From: Papio anubis
Taxonomy: Eukaryota > Chordata > Mammalia > Primates > Cercopithecidae
Direction of reading: 5' to 3'
Assembly: GCF_008728515.1 (NCBI RefSeq)
Contig: NC_044990.1
Location: forward strand, 10,313,156-10,377,155
Length of the DNA stretch: 64,000 nucleotides
Shown here: positions 58,561 to 64,000 of the stretch, piece by piece
Layout of the letters: the number at the start of each line of letters is the position of its first letter
How positions within the stretch are numbered: position 1 is the first letter of the stretch
Translations under genes and position numbers: made by a program
The notes under the pieces: model-generated
Database searches by the model: none
What the model saw: only the letters and a program-made list of their open reading frames with translations
What the model was told of the DNA's origin: nothing

Positions 58561-58790
58561 GATTTTTTAAAAAGAAAATAAAACAAACCACTTTCAAAGA
58601 ATGTTCTCAAGAGAACTAATGTATTCCTGCCAGAGTGAGAACTCACTACTGGGAACACCATGCCACACCGTTTTTGAGTGATCTGCCCCCATGACCCCAA
58701 CACCTTCCACTAGGCCCCACCTCCAACACCACCACATTGAGCATAAAATTGCAACATAAATTTGATGGGGACAAACTCAAACCATATTCA

Positions 58791-59590
58791 AATAATAGTA
58801 CATACCCAAAAGCAACAAGCACACGCTTCACCTCATATTGACAAATATTTACTTCCATAGGAAATCTTTACCATGTTGTCAACTGTCTCTTCATCCTCTG
58901 CCCTCCCAACGAAATGAGATATGGATGGTATTTAATTTAGATTACTTTATTCTTCCCTTCCCTTCTTTATTTTGTTTTATTTAGAAAATATTGTAGCACC
59001 TCTTAAAATTAATTGGGAGTCCCGAATTGCTACAGATAAAATCTTGTGATGCTACATCTCAAAACAAGAATAGAATAGGTGTTGTGGTTAAGTCTGGTCA
59101 CTTGGGTTTTATTCCTACCTCTGCCCTGATAGGCATTACTTTGGGTTAATTCTAGTGTTACTTTGTGTCATTGTTTTAGTTTCCTAATATGTGAAATAGG
59201 AAGAATAAATAATATGCTGCCACTGTCATCAAATTGGTGTAAAGATTATTTGGATAGGATGGAAACACACTTTGGAAAGAACAAGTCACTACTTTTGAGT
59301 GTCCTCACTTCCTTCCACCTGTTATCCAGGAAACACACACACTGAGGGGTGTGCTGGTAAAGACTCCAATTTGTAGCAGCTGCCAATTTCTATGGTGTAA
59401 ATACTCCCACTGTGGTTGATTTCAAGCCATCAATAATTTAGCATCCAGCTTCCAAAATTCTTGAATGTCGAACAATTGGGTTTTGATATAGGCTGGCTTC
59501 AGCACACTCCTGCATATACCTCAGACTCCGAGGTCATCTAATAGATTATTGTAAAATAACATAATAAAATAGCAAACCAGCCATTTCCAA
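58791..59590. other. Non-coding stretch, possible MIR relic
   Basis: 59080-59290 shows a faint MIR-like order (TTGTTTTAGTTTCCTAATATG, then TGTAAAGATTATTTGGATAG). Otherwise nothing recognised. Confidence 0.4.
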
Positions 59591-59710
59591 TGTGACAAAG
59601 TAAATATTACTCCTAACTCTTATATAAGTCCTTCCATCGTTATATCTAAGTGGTGTTCTGGGTTTGGATACCATGAATGCAGGGAACACACAGCAACACA
59701 TCGATTTTTA
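59591..59710 (+). repeat. Unnamed dispersed repeat, copy B
   Basis: TGTGACAAAGTAAATATTAC through CACATCGATTTTT pairs with 55740-55860 in the same orientation, 3.85 kb away. See copy A and findings. Confidence 0.8.
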
Positions 59711-59864
59711 AAAATACTTGCTTACCTAGTCTACGACTGCTAATAAAATAAGATTTATTGTGGCCACCCAGTTAGAACGAAGTGGCTGTAACAATCTCTT
59801 CTGAGCTCATTATCTTATGTCTTAACTGAGGAAAAAGTAGTAATAATCATCACTACAGTTCATG

Positions 59865-60045
59865 TTTAATGAATGCTACTCATCTTTTCCTCACAGCCAC
59901 CTTGTGTGACATGTAATTATTCTTCCCCATGTTACATGGCAGGAAAGTGAAGTTTAAGTGCATAGGAGGCAAAAGAAGGAGCAGAAATGCAATTGGAGGC
60001 AACTTGGTGTCAGCCAAGGCTCTCCACCAGCTCCTTTTTCCCTGT
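59865..60045 (-). mobile_element. MIR SINE, antisense
   Basis: CTCATCTTTTCCTCACAGCC, TAATTATTCTTCCCCATGTT and ATGGCAGGAAAGTGAAGTTT follow the antisense MIR pattern. Confidence 0.65.
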
Positions 60046-61369
60046 GAACTATCTTCAGCATAATGCTCGTGTTAAGTTAGTTTCTTAACCTGTTCTACCA
60101 ATAAGAATAGCTATTTGCATTTATCACAATGCAGTCGTGTTCACTTTCCACACGCTTGACTTTACAGCACAACGCCTTCTTGAAAAATACTGCTCAATAA
60201 AATGGGAGTTAGTTGGTTTCTATTAATGGCTCAGATATTCATCTCATTATTTGACTTTAATTTAGACTATTTTTTCCATATGATAATTGTAGATTCCCCT
60301 GCACTGGATATGTGACAGTGTAGAATGTTTGCTCCAAAATGGTTCAAATAAATGGTGTAATATATCCTCATTGTATAAACTCTTCTTATTCCTTTACTAT
60401 CTATGCAACCCCCTAAGTCTACACAAAGTTCCCTTGTGGACTTTGACTTTTATATTGTTTTGAATATCCTACAAATAGAACTTTATATTTGCCCTCTAAA
60501 CACGCCAAGAACAAGAGAAGAATAAAGTCTAACACTGAGTGCCCGTTAGATTGGGAAGGAGTGTCAATTGTGTGAATTTGGGAGAAAGGTCTGTTTTTTC
60601 AATGAATGGTGGCTTGCATGGAGATTATGTTTATAGCAAAGCAAAAGCCATGAGAGTCTAAACAGCAGTTCGGTTCTCCCAAGGAAACAGCTGAGAAAAA
60701 GGGCGTAAATAGACTACATTCAGATAGGTTTTCAGTGTATTAACTGCTGCAGAGGAGGAATTCTGTTGTACAGAACTGTTTATTGTTACCATATCTCATG
60801 TCCTGTTTGGAACTTTCCTATATGCAAATGGAAGGAATTGAGAAGGATGGGGACACAGGAGACCTATGGAGGATCCCGCCCATCTTTTTGATTATGGAAG
60901 ACTTCCCCAAGCTTCTTTGTCAGTGCACACCAGTGAAGATGTTTTCCTGTCTGCATAGGTAAAGCATGCTGCCTAGGTCCTGTCTGCAAGTAGCAATAGT
61001 TTATAAACAGCTTCATGTGACCTGTGACTTATCAGAGTTTGCACTGCACAAACAAGCATAGCAGGGTTATAGTCTATTGGTATTTTAAAAATTGCCTCTT
61101 CTGGAAAATGATTTCCACTCCCTTTCCCTCTTTCTCAACAATCCCATTTCAGAATTGTAAAATCCTTTAAATTATTTTTAAATGTAAATGATGGTAAAAA
61201 AAATCAATAAATACTCAATCCAGCCTAGGCTATAAGACTTTTCTCTCTTGATTTCGGCTTCTCTGTATTCCAGAAATACTTGATTCATTGCAAGTGCTAA
61301 GTGAATAATGAAAGTGAGAAGTAATGAGAAGTATGGTTCTGTTTGGTACAAAGACAATTTCAGTGGAAC
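60046..61369. other. Non-coding stretch, no feature recognised
   Basis: AT-rich unique-looking DNA, no gene and no repeat that I can name. Confidence 0.5.
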
Positions 61370-61380
61370 TTCAGCTAGAA

Positions 61381-61546
61381 TTATTTATTTATTTATTTGA
61401 GACAGGGTCTCATTCTGTTGCCCATGCTGGAGTATAGTGACCAATCTTGGATCACTGCAACCTCTGCCTCCTGGGTCCAAGTAATTCTCATGCTTCAGCC
61501 TCCCGAGTAGCCAGAATTACAGGCGTGCACCACCACGCCTGGCTAA
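61381..61546 (-). mobile_element. 5'-truncated Alu (right monomer), antisense, with TSD
   Basis: (TTTA)n tail, GAGACAGGGTCTCATTCTGT, then one monomer ending CACCACGCCTGGCTAA. Perfect 11-bp target duplication TTCAGCTAGAA at 61370-61380 and 61547-61557 shows this is a bona fide truncated insertion, not a later deletion. Confidence 0.96.
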
Positions 61547-61624
61547 TTCAGCTAGAACTAAAGTTGTACATTATGGAACTATAAAAACGAGTAGAAGCTT
61601 TAAAGTGTTTCCAGTAAGAGGAGA

Positions 61625-61725
61625 GTTTCTCCATTCTACTCTCTACTTCCATGAGATCAATGTTTTTAGCTCCCACATATTTGTGAGAATATGCATATGT
61701 CATTATTTCTTTATTAATACATTTA
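61625..61725 (-). mobile_element. Short LINE-1 3'UTR fragment, antisense
   Basis: CATTCTACTCTCTACTTCCAT, GAGATCAATGTTTTTAGCTC and CCACATATTTGTGAGAATAT match the antisense L1 3'UTR/ORF2 junction region also seen at 28245-28310. Confidence 0.78.
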
Positions 61726-61984
61726 ACATATTTCTAATAACTCTCCACTATGAAAGATGAGGATTTACTTCCATAACTTATCCACGTTTTTTTAATCTCT
61801 CCATTTTGATTTTTGGTAGTGATTATTTTAGTTATGTTGCTTGCCTTTGTAACTTTAAATGTCATATTTAAACTTCTATTTCTTATTTCACCAACTTAAG
61901 CCATTATATCTTGACTTTCTACTATATTAGATGAGGATATTAGTATTTACTTCCTTTTTTTCTACACTCTTCTTTTATATCATC

Positions 61985-62175
61985 AAGGTTGATGTTTACA
62001 TTCTGTTTTCTAACTATATTTAAGGCTGAGGATTAATTCAATGAGTTATCTCTCGTAGTTGAAAAGAAATAAATTTATGTAAGTAAACTATTTGCATTTT
62101 ATTTCTTGCCAAGTAAAATAGAATTGCATTTCATTCTCCATGGGTGCAATGCCCTAACTCCCGTGTCATTTGAAG
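61985..62175. repeat. Diverged repeat, copy A (possible ancient LINE)
   Basis: GATGTTTACATTCTGTTTTC, GTAGTTGAAAAGAAATAAAT, CAAGTAAAATAGAATTGCAT and CATTCTCCATGGGTGCAATG recur in the same order and orientation at 63092-63270. Confidence 0.78.
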
Positions 62176-62465
62176 GAGACAATTCACAGTGTGGAACCTA
62201 GGTGGAGTTTCTTTTCTTAGACTTTCTCTATTGTTTAAAGTCATGCCATAGTTTACTTTGCAATGTATTTGGACGTGCATTTCTTATACAGTTTTATAGC
62301 TTTCTTAACTGTTCTAATTAATTCCTCCCCCTCTTATTGTGAGTAGAGACATGTTTTTGTTTTGATTTTTACCACTTTTTACTAATATAAGATAGTTCTG
62401 TAGTCTTGTTATACTGCTTGGAATCCATCCTATTCCCTTTTATTCTTAGCATCCAGTGGTTTCTT

Positions 62466-62766
62466 CTTTTTTTTATTTTTTATTTTTTGAGATGGAGTCT
62501 CGCTCTGTCGCCAGACTGGAGCACAGTGGTATGATCTTGGCTCACTGCAACCTCTGCCTCCCGGGTTCAAGCGATTCTCCTGCCTCAGCCTCCTGAGTAT
62601 CTGGAACTACAGGTGCACGCCACCACGCCTGGCTAACTTTTGTGTTTTTAGTGGAGATAGAGTTTCACCACGTTGGCCAGGATGGTCTCGATCTCATGAC
62701 CTCGTGATCCACCCACGTTGGCCACCCAAAGTGCTGGGATCACAGGCCTGAGCCATGGCACCTGGC
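62466..62766 (-). mobile_element. Alu element, full length, antisense
   Basis: A/T-interrupted tail then both monomers to GAGCCATGGCACCTGGCA. TTCTTCTTTT (62461-62470) and TTCTTATTTT (62771-62780) are the probable target duplication. AluS/Y-like. Confidence 0.96.
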
Positions 62767-63091
62767 AGGCTTCTTATTTTTAATTTGAACCAGTTGTTCA
62801 AATTAATAATTAATTAAAATAATAATTAAATAATTAAATTAGATATTCTGCATAACTATCATGCTGGCAACATTTTCACTGAGCTCCTCAGTAAGGTTCC
62901 TTATTTCTTATACCCCATGATTTCCTTTCTCTTTACCCTTGTTATTCTCCTCAGCGGGGAAAAATGTATGGTGGGCATATTCTGAGCTTTTTTCTAAAAA
63001 TGCTTTTGTTTGTCTTAACTCTCATTGAAAAATTGGGTGGGCATAGTAGTCTAGGTTTAAAATCACTTTTCCTCAGAACTGAAATATCAAG

Positions 63092-63270
63092 GCGTCTGAT
63101 GATATTTACATTCTGCTTTGTAACTACCTTCTCTAAAAGTTGAAAAGCGATAAATAGTATTTACATAAGAATAGCGATTTGCATTTTGTTTGTTGCAAAG
63201 TAAAATAAAGTGCTAGGATTTCATTTCATTCTCCATGGTCCAATGCCCTGATGCCTGTGTCCATTTAGTG
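63092..63270. repeat. Diverged repeat, copy B (possible ancient LINE)
   Basis: GATATTTACATTCTGCTTTG, GTTGAAAAGCGATAAATAGT, CAAAGTAAAATAAAGTGCTA and CATTCTCCATGGTCCAATGC pair with 61985-62175. The sequence to its right (63440-63640) also looks like an old antisense LINE-type repeat. Confidence 0.78.
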
Positions 63271-63639
63271 TTATTGATGAGACATTAAATTCCTGGCCGA
63301 GTCTCATTTGCTGTGTTTTGCAATGTGGAAGTTTTAGGGCCCTCTCCTTTCCCTTAGCATTTCGAAATTTCATAGCAATATATTTAGAGGGTTTTTAAAT
63401 GTTTCATTACTTCTTCTTGGATCTGTGTTTTCTCTTAAAATTCCTGGATTAGGTTCTCTTATCTTTCATGCCTCAGTATTTCAGTTTCGTATTCTAGGAG
63501 ATTTCCTTCACTTTAACCTTCCAAACTTCTATTACATTTAAAGATATTTCAAAATCATGTTTACTTTTCAAGAGTTATTTATTTTTATGGTTTCTATTTT
63601 ATAGTATCCTTTTCTTGTTTAATGAATGGAATATATTCT

Positions 63640-64000
63640 TTAAACAGCTTTACTGAGGTACAATTTATATAACATTCACTGTATTTAAGTGTGCAATTCA
63701 ATGATCTTTGGTAAATTTAGAGTTGTTCAGCCACCACTACAATCTAGTTGCATAATATGTCCATCACCTCAAGAAGGTCCTTGTGCCCATTTACAGTCAA
63801 TTTCCATTCCCATGCTCATCCTCAGACAACAACTAATCTGCTTTCTATCTGTACAGATTTGTATTGTAGTCTTTTGCACCAGGTTTCTTTCACTAGCATG
63901 TGTTTGAGATTAATCCATGTTGTGGCAAGTATGAGTAGCTGATTCCTTTTTATCGCTTAATAGTATTCCATTGTGTGAATATACTACCTTTTGTTTATTC
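63640..64000 (-). mobile_element. Ancient LINE-1 (L1M-type), antisense, runs off the edge
   Basis: AACAGCTTTACTGAGGTACA, TTAAGTGTGCAATTCAATGA, GTTGTTCAGCCACCACTACA, TTGTGGCAAGTATGAGTAGC and TAGTATTCCATTGTGTGAAT follow the antisense L1M 3'UTR/ORF2 order. It continues beyond the window. Confidence 0.85.

Larger units (their letters stand above)
57164..58580 (+). mobile_element. Second LINE-1 with inverted 5' segment, nested in the LTR
   Basis: 57164-57534 is antisense L1 ORF2 (TTGTAAGTTGGATTCCTAGG to TTGTCTTGTGCCGGTTTTCA). From about 57539 the sequence is sense ORF2 (CTAATTAAACTAAAGAGCTTC) through the 3'UTR to an A/AAAG-rich tail. AAACAAACCAC flanks it at 57153-57163 and 58581-58591. L1 sequence between the two pieces is deleted. 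Same twin-priming architecture as the 21-24.7 kb element, but 5'-truncated much further. Confidence 0.93.
56917..58790 (-). mobile_element. MaLR-type (THE1/MST/MLT1-related) LTR, antisense, split by L1
   Basis: 56917-57163 (TTTTAGTCCCTTTTGTGTTG, GAGTAATTTATAAAGAAAAG, AGGTTTATTAGCTCATGGTT) and 58592-58790 (GAACTCACTACTGGGAACAC, TGATCTGCCCCCATGACCCC, AACACCTTCCACTAGGCCCC, ATTTGATGGGGACAAACTCA) are the two halves of one antisense MaLR LTR ending CAAACCATATTCA. Subfamily uncertain. The middle is a later L1. Confidence 0.8.

Noticed and set aside
1..64000. CRISPR array, operon, phage or bacterial system
   Set aside because: The short repeats present are micro- or minisatellites without spacers, and the repeat content is entirely primate; no prokaryotic signal was seen.
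1..64000. tRNA, snRNA, 7SK or Y RNA genes and processed pseudogenes
   Set aside because: I looked for their conserved blocks by eye and found none; a covariance-model scan would be needed to exclude decayed copies.

Overview
This window is primate nuclear DNA with no protein-coding gene, structural RNA gene or CRISPR array that I can support. It is dense in Alu elements (including AluY-type copies), LINE-1, LINE-2, MIR, MaLR/ERVL LTRs and ERV1-type LTRs, with short open frames only and low CpG. It reads as intergenic or deep intronic sequence. The Alu at 12686-12982 carries right-end variants (CGTCTCGGCC, GGCTTGAGCC, GGCTAGTTTTTT) that I associate with Old World monkey AluY lineages, so a cercopithecid source is more likely than human. 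That is an inference from remembered subfamily signatures.

Layout. 0-9 kb: an 18-bp minisatellite, an Alu, a solo ERV1-type LTR with a 4-bp target duplication, MER5A and MIR relics, a second Alu and an ancient antisense L1. 9-20 kb: a MIR split by an MLT2-like LTR, a composite Alu cluster (12.7-13.3 kb), MLT2/MLT1 remnants, an L2, an Alu, and a CpG-containing unique stretch with a perfect CTCF core match. 21.1-24.7 kb: an L1 whose 5' part is inverted, with target-site duplications on both sides. 24.9-30.6 kb: L2, MIR, L1 and Alu in nested layers plus an MLT1-type LTR inserted in an L2. 31-37 kb: a second perfect CTCF core match and two more ERV1-type LTRs. 37-56 kb: mostly unique AT-rich DNA with scattered Alus, an antisense L1 3' end, L2 and another LTR. 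56.9-58.8 kb: a MaLR-type LTR split by a second 5'-inverted L1. 59-64 kb: AT-rich DNA with ancient LINE relics, a truncated Alu, a full Alu and an L1 that runs off the right edge.

The sequence holds no operon or pathway. What can be read is insertion history: several target-site duplications and nested insertions allow relative dating. The only protein-like reading frames are dead L1 ORF1/ORF2 fragments. The most useful points are the two twin-priming L1s, the composite Alu, the two CTCF core matches, the LTRs with recognisable ends, and two pairs of unexplained dispersed direct repeats near the right end.
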